Source of the DNA: Sporomusaceae bacterium
GTDB taxonomy: Bacteria > Bacillota > Negativicutes > UBA1444
Length of the DNA stretch: 64,000 nt
Assembly (NCBI GenBank): GCA_018434355.1
Contig: JAHDPL010000024.1
Span: forward strand, 1-64,000
Direction of reading: 5' to 3'
A model generated the notes under the pieces. It saw only the letters and a program-made list of their open reading frames with translations, did not search any database and was not told the origin of the DNA. Both the position numbers and the translations under genes were made by a program. Positions within the stretch are counted from its first letter, which is position 1. Each line of letters starts with the position of its first letter. Shown here piece after piece: positions 1-9,521 of the stretch.

Positions 1-3000
1 AAGCTGGATACCCGGGCCGACGCGTCCAAACATGGCGGAGATTTCCGCAAGATCGTAGAGGGCGTCAATAAGACCCTTGACTCGGTGATCGGGCCACTTA
101 ACGTGGCAGCCGAGTATGTCGACCGGATTTCGAAGGGCGACATCCCGCCGAAGATCACTGACAGCTACAATGGTGACTTCAACGAAATCAAGAACAATCT
201 GAACCAGGCCATCGATGCGGTCAATGCGTTGGTTGCCGATGCGAACATGCTGTCTGTGGCTGCAGTGGAAGGCCGTCTCGACACCCGGGCCGACGCGTCC
301 AAACATGGCGGAGATTTCCGCAAGATCGTAGAGGGCGTCAATAAGACCCTTGACTCGGTGATCGGGCCACTTAACGTGGCAGCCGAGTATGTCGACCGGA
401 TTTCGAAGGGCGATATTCCACCGAAGATCACCGACAGCTACAACGGCGACTTCAACGAGATCAAGAACAATCTCAACAATGCGATCGACAACATCAACGC
501 GCTGGTCGCCGATGCGAACATGCTGGTGGTGGCTGCGGTCGAAGGAAAACTGGCGACCCGGGCCGATGCATCCAAACATGGCGGAGATTTCCGCAAGATT
601 GTCGACGGAGTCAACAAGACATTGGATGCCGTTATTGACCCGCTCAACGTAACAGCCAAATATGTTGATGATATTTCGAAGGGCGTCATTCCGCCGATTA
701 TCACCGACAACTACAATGGCGACTTTAACGTGATCAAAACCAATCTCAACAACATGGTCAAGATGATGAGCGATTTGCTTGCACAAACCGACATCATCAT
801 CAAGGGGGCGGCTGACGGTGAGCTTGACAAGCGGGCCAATGCCGAAATGTTCGTGGGCGGCTGGAATCAATTGGTCAAAGGTGTCAATGAAGCGATCACC
901 AATATCGTGAACCCGCTGAACGTCACCGCCGACTATGTGGACAAGGTCGCCAAAGGGATTATCCCGCCGGTGATTACGACGGAATACAAAGGACAGTACA
1001 ATATCATCAAAGAGAACCTCAATTCGTTGGTCAAAATGATGAGTGACCTGCTGGCGCAGACAGATATCATCATTAAGGGTGCGGCTGACGGTGAACTCGA
1101 CAAGCGTGCCAATGCCGAAATGTTCGTGGGCGGTTGGAATCAGCTGGTTAAGGGTGTCAATGCTGCGATCACCAACATCGTCAATCCCTTGAATGTCACG
1201 GCCGATTATGTTGACAGAATCTCCAAAGGCAATATCCCTCCCAAGATTACCGATCCATACAGCGGTGACTACAACATCATCAAGAATAACCTTAACCAAT
1301 GTATCGACACGGTCAATGCTCTGGTAGCCGATGCGGGAATGTTGGCAATGGCGGCAGTTGACGGTAAGTTGGATACTCGGGCGGATGCCAGCAAACACCA
1401 GGGGGACTATCGCAAAATCGTCGAAGGTGTCAACAAGACTCTCGATGCGGTTATTGGACCCTTGAATGTAGCAGCCGAGTATGTCGACCGGATCTCGAAA
1501 GGCGATATTCCGCCGAAGATCACCGACAACTACAATGGCGATTTCAACGAAATCAAGAACAACCTCAACAATGCGATCGACAACATCAATGCGCTGGTCA
1601 TCGACGCCAACATGTTGGTGGTGGCGGCTGTGGAAGGCAAGCTCGCAACCCGGGCCGATGCATCCAAACATGGCGGCGACTTCCGCAAGATTGTCGAAGG
1701 CGTCAATAAGACACTGGATTCGGTCATCGGGCCCTTGAACGTGGCGGCCGACTATGTCGACAAGATTTCCAAAGGCGAGATTCCGCCGAAGATCACCGAC
1801 ACCTACAATGGCGACTTCAATACAATTAAGAACAACCTGAACCAGGCCATCGATGCAGTCAATGCGCTGGTCGCCGATGCAGCAATGCTATCGGTGGCAG
1901 CGGTGGAAGGCAAATTGGCGACTAGGGCCGATGCAACGAAGCATCAGGGCGACTATCGCAGAATCGTCGAAGGCGTGAACAAGACCCTCGATTCGGTCAT
2001 CGGGCCACTTAATGTGGCGGCTGATTATGTCGACAAGATTTCCCGCGGCAACATGCCGCCTGTGATCACCGACAGCTACAACGGCGATTTCAACACGATC
2101 AAGAACAACCTGAACCGTTGCATTGAAGCCGTGAATGGTCTGATCGCAGAAAGTGTAACCCTGTCGAGAGCGGCTGTGGAAGGCCGTCTGCAGACCCGCG
2201 GCAAGGCCGATAAGTTCGAAGGCGGTTACCGTGAAATCGTCCAGGGCGTCAACGATACGCTGGACGCAGTGCTCAAACCGATTGAAGAGGCAGCGGACTG
2301 CCTGAAGGAAATGGCCAATGGCAACCTGAACGTCGAAGTCAAAGGCAATTACCAGGGCGACCACGCGATCATCAAAGACGCGCTGAATGGCACGATCGAT
2401 GCCATGAACGACATCCTTGGCCAGGTCAGCGTCGCCGTAGAACAGGTTTCGGCCGGTTCGCGCGAAATCGCCACTTCCAGCCAGGCGTTGTCGCAAGGCG
2501 CTACCGAGTCGGCTAGCGCCGTGGAAGAAATCTCGGCGTCGATGCAGGAAATGGGTTCACAAACCAACCAGAATGCGGAGAATGCCACCCAGGCCAACCA
2601 ACTGGCCGTACTGGCCCGCGACAACGCTGAAAAAGGCAACGGCCAGATGGCCCAGATGGTCAAGGCGATGGGCGATATCAATCAATCCGCCAACAATATC
2701 TCCAAGATCATCAAGGTCATCGACGAGATCGCCTTCCAGACCAATCTGTTGGCTCTGAACGCCGCAGTTGAAGCAGCCCGGGCTGGCAAGCACGGCAAAG
2801 GCTTCACCGTGGTGGCGGAGGAAGTCCGCAACTTGGCCCAACGCAGCGCCAAAGCGGCCAAAGAGACGACCGAAATGATCGAAGACTCGATCAAACGCAC
2901 CGAGATCGGTACCACCATCGCCGAGAACACCTCCAAGGCTCTGGAAGAGATCGTGGTCGGCGCTACCAAGGTAACCGATTTGATCAGCGAGATTGCCGCA

Positions 3001-3390
3001 GCTTCCAAAGAGCAGGCGCAAGGCATCGGTCAGATCAATAACGGCCTGGGTCAAGTCGATCAGGTCACGCAGCAGAATACCGCCAGCGCCGAAGAGATGG
3101 CGTCTGCCGGTGAAGAGCTGTCCAGCCAGTCGTTGCAGCTTAAACAAATGCTGGCCAAATTCCAGCTGAAGAAGGCCGTGGGATCCCACCTGGGCGGTGG
3201 ATACGGCGGCGGATACGGCGCAGACCATTTCGACGCAGGGCCGCCTGCGCGCCAATCCGGCAATCGTCAGCGAGTTGAAGTTCCCTGGGGTGGCACTCCG
3301 GCCAAATCAGGCAGGAAAAACTCGCGTGGCGGCGAAGTAAAACCAGAGGAAATCATTTCACTGGACGACCAACACTTCGGCAAATTCTGA
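1..3390 (+). CDS. Methyl-accepting chemotaxis protein with tandem poly-HAMP array (5' partial)
   Basis: The frame is open from base 1, so the N-terminus (any sensor domain and membrane spans) lies outside the window. What is visible is eight 91-residue repeats, each with two HAMP-like segments (motifs PLNVAA-YVD-ISKG-IPP-IT and [17 protein letters not shown]), a final divergent HAMP pair, then a standard MCP signalling domain with the hairpin tip ([20 protein letters not shown]) that binds CheA/CheW. The tail is Gly/Tyr rich and ends DDQHFGKF; I see no NWETF-type CheR tether. Repeats 3 and 4 carry a different second HAMP ([20 protein letters not shown]). Poly-HAMP receptors are known; the array would relay or transform signal between sensor and kinase-control tip. 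It heads a chemotaxis operon with cheR 80 bp downstream. Whether the protein is membrane-bound or soluble cannot be told from this part. Confidence 0.93.
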   Translation, partial: KLDTRADASKHGGDFRKIVEGVNKTLDSVIGPLNVAAEYVDRISKGDIPPKITDSYNGDFNEIKNNLNQAIDAVNALVADANMLSVAAVEGRLDTRADASKHGGDFRKIVEGVNKTLDSVIGPLNVAAEYVDRISKGDIPPKITDSYNGDFNEIKNNLNNAIDNINALVADANMLVVAAVEGKLATRADASKHGGDFRKIVDGVNKTLDAVIDPLNVTAKYVDDISKGVIPPIITDNYNGDFNVIKTNLNNMVKMMSDLLAQTDIIIKGAADGELDKRANAEMFVGGWNQLVKGVNEAITNIVNPLNVTADYVDKVAKGIIPPVITTEYKGQYNIIKENLNSLVKMMSDLLAQTDIIIKGAADGELDKRANAEMFVGGWNQLVKGVNAAITNIVNPLNVTADYVDRISKGNIPPKITDPYSGDYNIIKNNLNQCIDTVNALVADAGMLAMAAVDGKLDTRADASKHQGDYRKIVEGVNKTLDAVIGPLNVAAEYVDRISKGDIPPKITDNYNGDFNEIKNNLNNAIDNINALVIDANMLVVAAVEGKLATRADASKHGGDFRKIVEGVNKTLDSVIGPLNVAADYVDKISKGEIPPKITDTYNGDFNTIKNNLNQAIDAVNALVADAAMLSVAAVEGKLATRADATKHQGDYRRIVEGVNKTLDSVIGPLNVAADYVDKISRGNMPPVITDSYNGDFNTIKNNLNRCIEAVNGLIAESVTLSRAAVEGRLQTRGKADKFEGGYREIVQGVNDTLDAVLKPIEEAADCLKEMANGNLNVEVKGNYQGDHAIIKDALNGTIDAMNDILGQVSVAVEQVSAGSREIATSSQALSQGATESASAVEEISASMQEMGSQTNQNAENATQANQLAVLARDNAEKGNGQMAQMVKAMGDINQSANNISKIIKVIDEIAFQTNLLALNAAVEAARAGKHGKGFTVVAEEVRNLAQRSAKAAKETTEMIEDSIKRTEIGTTIAENTSKALEEIVVGATKVTDLISEIAAASKEQAQGIGQINNGLGQVDQVTQQNTASAEEMASAGEELSSQSLQLKQMLAKFQLKKAVGSHLGGGYGGGYGADHFDAGPPARQSGNRQRVEVPWGGTPAKSGRKNSRGGEVKPEEIISLDDQHFGKF
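88..2271 (+). repeat. Eight in-frame 273-bp tandem repeats (HAMP pairs)
   Basis: Units start at 88, 361, 634, 907, 1180, 1453, 1726 and 1999, each exactly 273 bp (91 codons) with no indels. Bases 10-140 and 283-413 are identical over 131 bp, including third codon positions, while other units have diverged, so the array has been reshaped recently by duplication or gene conversion. Confidence 0.93.
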
Positions 3391-3417
3391 TAGTCTCGGT
3401 TCATAGGATAGCGTCAA

Positions 3418-3450
3418 CAGGATAAGGCGAGGTTCTCTTGCCTTATCCTG
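3418..3450 (+). other. Hairpin between receptor gene and cheR
   Basis: Perfect 11-bp inverted repeat CAGGATAAGGC / GCCTTATCCTG with an 11-nt loop, ending 7 nt before the cheR ribosome site. There is no T-run after it, so it is more likely a processing or mRNA-stability hairpin than a full terminator. It could lower cheR expression relative to the receptor. Confidence 0.55.
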
Positions 3451-3469
3451 TCCTGTAGGGAGGCTTATC

Positions 3470-4309
3470 GTGGCAATCGGGCAACAGCAACTTTCGATGG
3501 AAGAGTTCAATCTGATCCGCAAACTGGTTTATGACCGGTTTGGCATCCATTTGAACGAACAAAAGAAAAGTCTGGTCGTGGAGAGGTTGCAAAAAACCTT
3601 GCGCACCGGTCAGTTTGACAGTTTTCGCGCCTATTACGACTATGTGGTGAGCGACCGCAGCGGCAGAGCCCTGCTCGAGCTGGTCGACCGGATATCCACT
3701 AACCATACGCATTTTTTCCGCGAAAAAGATCATTTTGTCTTTATGCAGACCACCTGGTTGCCGGCAATGAAAAAAGCAGCCCAGACTGCAGGCAAGAAAA
3801 AGGACATCCGTATCTGGTCGGCTGGCTGTTCCTCCGGCGAAGAACCCTATACCATTGCGATGCTGTTGGCGGACCAGTTTGAACTGGATGGCGCCGGCTG
3901 GGATATCGGCATCCTGGCGACCGATATTTCGACAAGTGTGCTGGAAAAAGCTCAGGCGGGAATGTATTCCGACACGCAGTTGGAGCAGGTGCCTGACGTA
4001 TACAAGCGTAAATATTTCCGACCCGCCGGCAACGGGTTGTTCAGCGTTGCGCCGGCAATCAAAGACCTGGTGATGTTTCGCCGCCTGAACCTGATGAACG
4101 CAGAATATCCATTTAAAGGCCAGTTTCAGATTATTTTCTGTCGTAATGTGATGATATATTTTGATGAACCCGTCAGGGAAGGACTGTTGGCTCGCTACCA
4201 CCGGTATCTTGAACCGAACGGGTATTTGTTTATTGGACACTCGGAGTCGATCGGCAGGGACAACAAATATTTCCGCTTTATTCGCCCTGCGATTTACCAA
4301 AAAATATAG
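3470..4309 (+). CDS. cheR: CheR chemotaxis protein methyltransferase
   Basis: 279 aa, normal length for CheR. The N-terminal helical domain (about residues 8-70) is followed by the SAM-binding methyltransferase domain with the SAGCSSGEEPYT motif (about 117-128) and IIFCRNVMIYF. It methylates glutamates on chemoreceptors such as the one immediately upstream, using S-adenosylmethionine, in the cytoplasm. The start is a GTG, chosen because AGGGAGG lies 6 nt before it and the protein aligns from MAIGQQQ. It is followed 20 bp later by cheB, so the adaptation pair is co-transcribed. Confidence 0.95.
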   Translation: MAIGQQQLSMEEFNLIRKLVYDRFGIHLNEQKKSLVVERLQKTLRTGQFDSFRAYYDYVVSDRSGRALLELVDRISTNHTHFFREKDHFVFMQTTWLPAMKKAAQTAGKKKDIRIWSAGCSSGEEPYTIAMLLADQFELDGAGWDIGILATDISTSVLEKAQAGMYSDTQLEQVPDVYKRKYFRPAGNGLFSVAPAIKDLVMFRRLNLMNAEYPFKGQFQIIFCRNVMIYFDEPVREGLLARYHRYLEPNGYLFIGHSESIGRDNKYFRFIRPAIYQKI

Positions 4310-4329
4310 GAACGGGATGGACCGGAAAC

Positions 4330-5391
4330 ATGATGAAACGGATTCGGGTTCTAGTCGTTGATGATTCGGCGTTGGTGCGTGAGTTGTTGACTGCCGGTCT
4401 GGCTAAAGATCCGGAACTGGAAGTGGTCGGATCGGCTGCCAATCCATATATCGCCCGTGATAAAATTGTGGAACTTCGCCCGGATGTCTTGACCTTGGAT
4501 GTGGAAATGCCGCGCATGGACGGGGTGGATTTTTTGCGGCGGCTGATGCCGCAGTATCCGATTCCGGTCATCATGGTCAGCGCCCTGACGCAAAAGGGAG
4601 CGCAGATAACCTTGGAGGCGTTGGAAGCCGGCGCAATCGATTTTGTCACCAAGCCCAGCACCGATGTGGCGCGCGGTCTCAACCAGATGCTGGCCGATCT
4701 GCGGCAGAAGATCAAAATGGCGGCCAAAGTCGACCTTTCAGCCTGGAAGAATCGCGCCGTCCGACGGGAGTCGCCGGGGCCGGTCAAGGTCCGTACGGCG
4801 TTAAGTGAATCTACAGACAAAGTCATTGCGATCGGCGCATCGACAGGCGGTACGGAGGCAATTCGTCGGGTCATCAGCGCATTTCCGGCCAATATGCCGG
4901 GAATTGTGATTGTCCAGCACATGCCGCCGGGATTTACCAAGCATTTTTCCGACAATCTGAATGAGATTTGCGAGATGGACGTGCAGGAGGCCAAAACCGG
5001 TGATCGGGTCATGCCGGGTCGGGTGTTGATTGCACCTGGCGGCAAGCATATGACGGTGCGCCGATCCGGCGGGATTTACCTGGTAGATTGTCAGGAAGGC
5101 GAAAACGTGAACGGACACTGTCCTTCGGTGGATGTACTGTTTCATTCGGTCGCCCGTTATGTGGCAGGCAACGCGGTGGGGGTCATCCTGACCGGTATGG
5201 GCGGCGACGGGGCGGAGGGACTGCTGGCGATGCGGCAGGCCGGCGCCAGGACGATTGCCCAAGATGAAGCGACCTGCGTCGTTTTTGGCATGCCGAAAGT
5301 GGCGATTGATCGTGGCGGAGTCGAAAAAATCGGGCCGTTGGACACTATTCCCCAGATGATTGTGTCCACGCTTGGCGGAGAGAAACGATGA
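4330..5391 (+). CDS. cheB: CheB protein-glutamate methylesterase/deamidase
   Basis: 353 aa with an N-terminal receiver (VVDDSALVR; phospho-acceptor Asp in LTLDVEMPRMDG, about residue 57) and a C-terminal methylesterase domain showing the catalytic GASTGGTEA serine motif, VQHMPPGFT histidine and LTGMGGDGA aspartate. It removes methyl groups from receptors (or deamidates Gln) when phosphorylated by CheA, giving adaptation opposite to CheR. An ATGATG start is used; either Met is possible. The stop overlaps the cheD start (ATGA), which indicates translational coupling. Confidence 0.95.
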   Translation: MMKRIRVLVVDDSALVRELLTAGLAKDPELEVVGSAANPYIARDKIVELRPDVLTLDVEMPRMDGVDFLRRLMPQYPIPVIMVSALTQKGAQITLEALEAGAIDFVTKPSTDVARGLNQMLADLRQKIKMAAKVDLSAWKNRAVRRESPGPVKVRTALSESTDKVIAIGASTGGTEAIRRVISAFPANMPGIVIVQHMPPGFTKHFSDNLNEICEMDVQEAKTGDRVMPGRVLIAPGGKHMTVRRSGGIYLVDCQEGENVNGHCPSVDVLFHSVARYVAGNAVGVILTGMGGDGAEGLLAMRQAGARTIAQDEATCVVFGMPKVAIDRGGVEKIGPLDTIPQMIVSTLGGEKR

Positions 5392-5870
5392 GAGCTGTAC
5401 CGATCGGCATCGGCGAATTGAAAGTATCGAATGCTGCCGGAGATGTCCTGCGGTCCTATGGGCTTGGTTCCTGTATCGGACTAGTGGTGTTGGCGCCCCG
5501 GCAACGCACCGTCGGCATGCTGCATGTGGCGTTGCCGGAGTCAAAAATCAACCTGCAGCTGGCAAAAGACCAGCCAGGCATGTTTGCGGATACGGGAATC
5601 CCTTTCCTGTTGCAGGAGATGGAACGGTTCGGTTGCAGTATCAGCGATATGGTGATCAAGATCGCCGGCGGCGCAAGCGTCATGGATCCCGGAGCGACCT
5701 TTGAAATCGGCAAACGCAATATCCTGGCTGTGAAGAAAACCCTCTGGCGGTACCGGCTGGGGCCGGTCGCCGAAGATGTTGGCGATGTCATCAGTCGGAC
5801 GATGTCCGTGTCGGTGGACACCGGAATCGTGACCGTGTCATCACCCAGGAAAGGAGAATGGGACATTTGA
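5388..5870 (+). CDS. cheD: CheD chemoreceptor glutamine deamidase
   Basis: 160 aa, typical CheD size. The catalytic cysteine lies in GLGSCIGL (about residues 26-33) and the histidine in GMLHVALP (about 44-51), the signature of the CheD deamidase family. CheD deamidates receptor glutamines and in Bacillus-type systems also binds CheC, stimulating its phosphatase activity. That is relevant here because a genuine two-site CheC is encoded 4 kb downstream in the same cluster. It overlaps cheB by 4 nt and the next receiver gene by 13 nt. Confidence 0.93.
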   Translation: MRAVPIGIGELKVSNAAGDVLRSYGLGSCIGLVVLAPRQRTVGMLHVALPESKINLQLAKDQPGMFADTGIPFLLQEMERFGCSISDMVIKIAGGASVMDPGATFEIGKRNILAVKKTLWRYRLGPVAEDVGDVISRTMSVSVDTGIVTVSSPRKGEWDI

Positions 5871-6262
5871 TTAGTTCGGAGTTGGTACAAACCATTCTGG
5901 TGGTGGATGATTCGGGCACGGCGCGGATGATTATCAAGCAGTGTCTGGCGATCATCGGCCTAAAAGACAAAAAATATCTGGAAGCCTCCAATGGTCGGGA
6001 TGCAGTGGAGGTCTTGAAGCAAAGCAATATCGATCTGGTGGTGACCGACCTCAACATGCCGGTGATGGACGGCGAGGCGTTACTTTTGGAAATCAAGGGC
6101 GCGGAAGCCTGGCGGAAAATCCCGGTCATCGTCATAACCAGCACCAGTAATGATGTGCGGGAAAAAGCGTTGCGGGAAGTCGGCGCCGAAGCGGTGATCA
6201 GCAAACCCGTCAATCCGGCGGTGCTGCATGCGGCGTGGCAAAAAATCTGTGGAGCGAAGTGA
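5858..6262 (+). CDS. CheY-like single-domain response regulator (1 of 3)
   Basis: 134 aa consisting only of a receiver domain: acidic pair in VVDDSG, acceptor Asp in VVTDLNMPVMDG, Thr in ITSTS and Lys in SKPV. It has no output domain, so it acts by protein-protein contact, for example on a flagellar or pilus motor, or as a phosphate sink. It overlaps cheD and is followed 5 bp later by a CheX-like gene, suggesting a receiver/phosphatase pair. I cannot tell which of the three stand-alone receivers in this cluster is the motor-binding CheY. Confidence 0.9.
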   Translation: MGHLISSELVQTILVVDDSGTARMIIKQCLAIIGLKDKKYLEASNGRDAVEVLKQSNIDLVVTDLNMPVMDGEALLLEIKGAEAWRKIPVIVITSTSNDVREKALREVGAEAVISKPVNPAVLHAAWQKICGAK

Positions 6263-6267
6263 AGACG

Positions 6268-6714
6268 ATGGATCATAAGACGGCATTACAACAGGCAGTG
6301 TCGGAAATCTTTGAAAACATGGCGTTTCAGGAACTGACGCCGATCGGGCAGAACCCTTTGCCTGCGCCGGTGCTGTGGTCGTTCCGCCAGGCGACGATGA
6401 CGATTTATTCACCGATACAGGGGACGCTGGTCATGACGATTTCGCCGACGATGATGCAGATGGTGACTGCCAATGTGCTGGGGATCGATACGGAAGAGGT
6501 CGATGCCGGCATGGAGTCTGACGTGCTGGCGGAAATGCTGAACACGATGGCCGGCGCCTGGATGCGCAAGATCACCGATGTAAGTCAACCGTACGAACTG
6601 GGGTTGCCGGATACGACCGAAGCGGATTATATCGACAGCAAGAGCGCAGAGATCCATTGCGTGTTCAATGCGGACGGCGATTTTATCGAGGTGGCGTTTT
6701 TTTTGGTTTCATAA
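6268..6714 (+). CDS. cheX: CheX-like CheY-P phosphatase (1 of 3)
   Basis: 148 aa from the ATG that follows GGAGCGAAG; the frame extends further upstream but overlaps the receiver gene. The sequence contains the CheC/CheX/FliY catalytic signature (D/S)-x3-E-x2-N in SDVLAEMLNTMAG (about residues 71-83), once only, as in CheX. Members dephosphorylate CheY-P. Overall similarity to textbook CheX cannot be measured by eye, so the specific activity is inferred from the motif and the position directly after a receiver gene. Confidence 0.78.
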   Translation: MDHKTALQQAVSEIFENMAFQELTPIGQNPLPAPVLWSFRQATMTIYSPIQGTLVMTISPTMMQMVTANVLGIDTEEVDAGMESDVLAEMLNTMAGAWMRKITDVSQPYELGLPDTTEADYIDSKSAEIHCVFNADGDFIEVAFFLVS

Positions 6715-6757
6715 TATGCCAAGACAGTACTTGCAAAGAGGAAGGGGAGGAAACAGT

Positions 6758-7135
6758 ATGAGCAAAATCCGGGTTCTGATTGTCGATGACTCGCCTTTTA
6801 TCCACAAGGCAATTAGTCGCGCCCTGGCCAACGGCGATTTTGAAGTCTGCGGCATCGGCTCCAATGGCAAGGAAGGGGCCGAATTATACGCAAAGCTAAA
6901 ACCGGATTTGGTGACGATGGACATCACGATGCCGATCATGGACGGGCTCGATTCGGCAAGAACGATCATGAAGAGCGACCCATCGGCCAAAATCATCATG
7001 CTCAGCGCCATGGGCGACGAAGAACTGATGAAATCCGCCAAAGAAATCGGTATCCGGGTGTTTTTGCAAAAACCGTTCAAATCTGACGAAATGATGAAGG
7101 CGATTGCTCAGGTCATGGGGGCGAGCGGAGCATGA
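6758..7135 (+). CDS. CheY-like single-domain response regulator (2 of 3)
   Basis: 125 aa receiver domain with VDDSPFIHKAI at the N-terminus, acceptor Asp in VTMDITMPIMDG (about residue 55), and LSAMGDEE and QKPFKSDEM at the conserved Thr/Ser and Lys positions. This resembles the CheY branch. The start is the ATG 5 nt after GGGGAGG; reading further upstream would overlap the preceding CheX gene. It overlaps the next CheX-like gene by 4 nt (ATGA), again pairing a receiver with a putative phosphatase. Confidence 0.9.
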   Translation: MSKIRVLIVDDSPFIHKAISRALANGDFEVCGIGSNGKEGAELYAKLKPDLVTMDITMPIMDGLDSARTIMKSDPSAKIIMLSAMGDEELMKSAKEIGIRVFLQKPFKSDEMMKAIAQVMGASGA

Positions 7136-7596
7136 GCGCCAATTATCTGGAGCACTTTTCCGCTTCGATGCTGCAAAACCTGCAGGAAATGGCAGGCATG
7201 GAAGCCGCGGCCAGCCAACCGACCGGTCAGGAAACGGCATTTGCCTCTCAGGGATTCTCGGTCATTATCGGTATCACCGGCAAACGACCGGGCCGGATTA
7301 TATTGGACACTACGCAGGCTACGGCCTGTGCGCTGAGCAATACGATCAACGGTGAGGAGTGTGACGAGGAGTTCGTGCTCGATACGATGGCCGAACTGAC
7401 CAATATCGTTTCAGGCAATGGAATTACCACCGTCAACAACGCCAATCCCGGCATGGGGCTGATGCTGACGCCGCCCAGCATTTTTATCGGCAATGAACTG
7501 ACAATCGTCAGTCCGAAGTTGAACGCGGAAGTGGTCACCGTCACCACCCCGCTTGGCCCGATCAATCTCAGTATCGGCTTTGAAGGAGGGAAGTAG
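7132..7596 (+). CDS. cheX: CheX-like protein (2 of 3)
   Basis: 154 aa. One copy of the phosphatase motif D-x3-E-x2-N occurs in LDTMAELTNIVSGNG (about residues 84-98), and the C-terminal part (PPSIFIGNELTIVSP, then a beta-rich end) matches the layout of CheX. It overlaps the upstream receiver gene by 4 nt and is 3 bp from another CheX-like gene. Two adjacent family members that are not close copies suggests different partners rather than a recent duplication. The function is inferred from the motif and the neighbourhood. Confidence 0.78.
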   Translation: MSANYLEHFSASMLQNLQEMAGMEAAASQPTGQETAFASQGFSVIIGITGKRPGRIILDTTQATACALSNTINGEECDEEFVLDTMAELTNIVSGNGITTVNNANPGMGLMLTPPSIFIGNELTIVSPKLNAEVVTVTTPLGPINLSIGFEGGK

Positions 7597-7599
7597 CCA

Positions 7600-8061
7600 A
7601 TGGATGCAGCACTAGCGACTCCCTTTATCAAGGCGTTTTTTGATTTGCTGCCCCAGCTCGGTTTTCAGCAGGTGAAGCGGGGCAACCTGAGGGTTTCGGA
7701 AAAAATGGCAGTCAGTCTCGACGTGATTGCGGTAGTCGGCTTGTCGCAGCAACTGCGCGGCAACGTTGCCTATGCGATGTCGCAGGAAACGGCGAAAAAA
7801 TTTGCTTCGGTGATGATGATGGGCATGCCGGTGGAGCAGCTGGACGAAATGTCGCAGAGCGCCATCTCAGAAGCCTCGAACATGATTACTGCCAATGCAG
7901 CGATGACGCTTGAGTCACAGGGAATCAGCGTGAATATTTCGCCGCCGACGCTGGTGATCGGCCACGGCGTAAAAGTGCGAATTTCCCAGGTGCAAAGCCT
8001 GATTGTGGAGATCGTGACTGAAGCCGGCGTGATCGATGTGATTCTTGGTCTGGAGCGATAG
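7600..8061 (+). CDS. cheX: CheX-like protein (3 of 3)
   Basis: 153 aa. The catalytic-type motif is S-x3-E-x2-N in SAISEASNMITANA (about residues 87-100), again single. PPTLVIGHGVKV parallels the PPSIFIGNEL region of the preceding protein, showing common ancestry. The start ATG follows GGAGGGAAG. It is the last of the small che genes before the NtrC-type regulator 20 bp downstream. Whether it acts on a CheY or on the receiver of that NtrC-type protein is open; the gene order makes the latter worth testing. Confidence 0.75.
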   Translation: MDAALATPFIKAFFDLLPQLGFQQVKRGNLRVSEKMAVSLDVIAVVGLSQQLRGNVAYAMSQETAKKFASVMMMGMPVEQLDEMSQSAISEASNMITANAAMTLESQGISVNISPPTLVIGHGVKVRISQVQSLIVEIVTEAGVIDVILGLER

Positions 8062-8081
8062 CTTCCGGGGAGGACTGTTTT

Positions 8082-9488
8082 TTGCGTATATTATTGGCAG
8101 ACGATGATGTGGACAGCCGGGGAACGGTTGCCGAGTTCCTGCGTGCGTCCGGCCATACGGTGACAGAGGCAAACAACGGCAGCGAAGCGCTGTCGATCTA
8201 TCGAACCGGTCAGTTTGAAATGGTGATGAGTGACCTACGGATGCCGCGATGTTCAGGAATCGGCTTGTTGAAAGAGCTGCGCAAGCTAGACCGCAAGCCG
8301 GCTCCTGATGTTGTTTTGTTTACAGGGCATGGTGACATGCAGTCGGCGATTGAGGCGCTACGGCTGGGTGCGTATGATTTTGTCCTGAAACCGCTCAATG
8401 TGGAAGAACTGGCGGCGCTCGTCGATCGGATCGCCGAACATCAGGCTTTGCTGGCGGAAAACAGACAGTTGCGGCGCGACCTGAAAAAAATCTCCCGCCA
8501 GTCGGCCGGACTGGACGAACTGGTTTTCGCTTCGGAATCGATGCAGCTATTAGTCAGGCAAGCGCTGCTTTATCATGGCGACCGTTCAATTCCGGTGCTG
8601 ATTCAGGGCGAGACCGGTACCGGCAAAGAAGTGATGGCCCGCTTGATCCATTACGGCGAGGAAGGAACGCAGGCGCCGTTTGTCGCACTGAATTGCGCGG
8701 CGATTTCGCCCGGATTGTTTGAAAGCGAACTTTTTGGCTATGAAGGCGGCTCGTTTACCGGCAGTCGCAGCCAGGGCCAGCGGGGCAAACTTGATCTGGC
8801 GGCCGGCGGCACTCTGCTGCTTGACGAAATCGGTGAATTGCCGGCAGAATTGCAGGCAAAGCTGCTGCGGGTGATTGAGGCGCGCGAATATTACCGGGTG
8901 GGCGGGCTGACCAAAGTGCACACGGACATTCGCCTGATCGGCGCGACCAATCAGGATCTATCCGAGAAAGTGAACCAGGGAACCTTCCGCCGCGACTTGT
9001 ATTTTCGCCTGAAAGGCGGTGTGCTGGAGATTCCGCCGCTGCGCAAACGCCCGGAAGATATTGTTACTCTGGCACGCCAGTTTCTCGAGCGACTGAGCAA
9101 AACCAAAGGCAAGCGGTTTTGTCGGCTGGCGCCGGAAACGGAGAGCCATTTGTTGTCCTATCCTTGGCCAGGCAATGTGAGGGAACTGCGGACCAGTATC
9201 GAATGGTCGGTGTTTATGCATGACGATATAGAATTGAAGCCGCTTCATTTACCGATCGGTGTGGCGACAACTTACGCCGGTTCATCAGGAGAGGCCCTGC
9301 TGAATTTGCCGGCGGAAACATTTCCACTGGATAACCACATCCTGGGAATCATTGCCGCTGCCTTGCGAAAAAATGACGGAAATAAGAAAAAGACGGCCGA
9401 ATATCTGCAAATATCGCGCCGTTCGTTGTATACTTATCTTGAACATATCGAAGCGGCGGAAAAAATCAAGGGCGTTGTGAAGAACTGA
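8082..9488 (+). CDS. NtrC-family sigma-54-type response regulator
   Basis: 468 aa: receiver (acceptor Asp in MVMSDLRMP, about residue 51), AAA+ domain with Walker A GETGTGKE (about 177-184), Walker B LLLDEIGE and arginine-finger region, and a C-terminal Fis-type helix-turn-helix (KKTAEYLQISRRSLYTYLE). The start is a TTG preceded by GGGGAGGA; no better start exists because the receiver begins at once. The sigma-54 contact loop, normally GAFTGA, reads GSFTGS. The protein probably activates sigma-54 promoters in response to this chemosensory pathway, but the altered loop leaves the sigma-54 interaction less certain. Its kinase is not in view. Confidence 0.88.
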   Translation: MRILLADDDVDSRGTVAEFLRASGHTVTEANNGSEALSIYRTGQFEMVMSDLRMPRCSGIGLLKELRKLDRKPAPDVVLFTGHGDMQSAIEALRLGAYDFVLKPLNVEELAALVDRIAEHQALLAENRQLRRDLKKISRQSAGLDELVFASESMQLLVRQALLYHGDRSIPVLIQGETGTGKEVMARLIHYGEEGTQAPFVALNCAAISPGLFESELFGYEGGSFTGSRSQGQRGKLDLAAGGTLLLDEIGELPAELQAKLLRVIEAREYYRVGGLTKVHTDIRLIGATNQDLSEKVNQGTFRRDLYFRLKGGVLEIPPLRKRPEDIVTLARQFLERLSKTKGKRFCRLAPETESHLLSYPWPGNVRELRTSIEWSVFMHDDIELKPLHLPIGVATTYAGSSGEALLNLPAETFPLDNHILGIIAAALRKNDGNKKKTAEYLQISRRSLYTYLEHIEAAEKIKGVVKN

Positions 9489-9521
9489 GTTTTTTATTAT
9501 CGACGGGTTGGGGGTTGTTTG

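Noticed and set aside
1-3390. Recent repeats as a CRISPR or minisatellite locus
   Set aside because: The repeats are in-frame 91-residue HAMP pairs within a continuous coding sequence, not spaced noncoding repeats.
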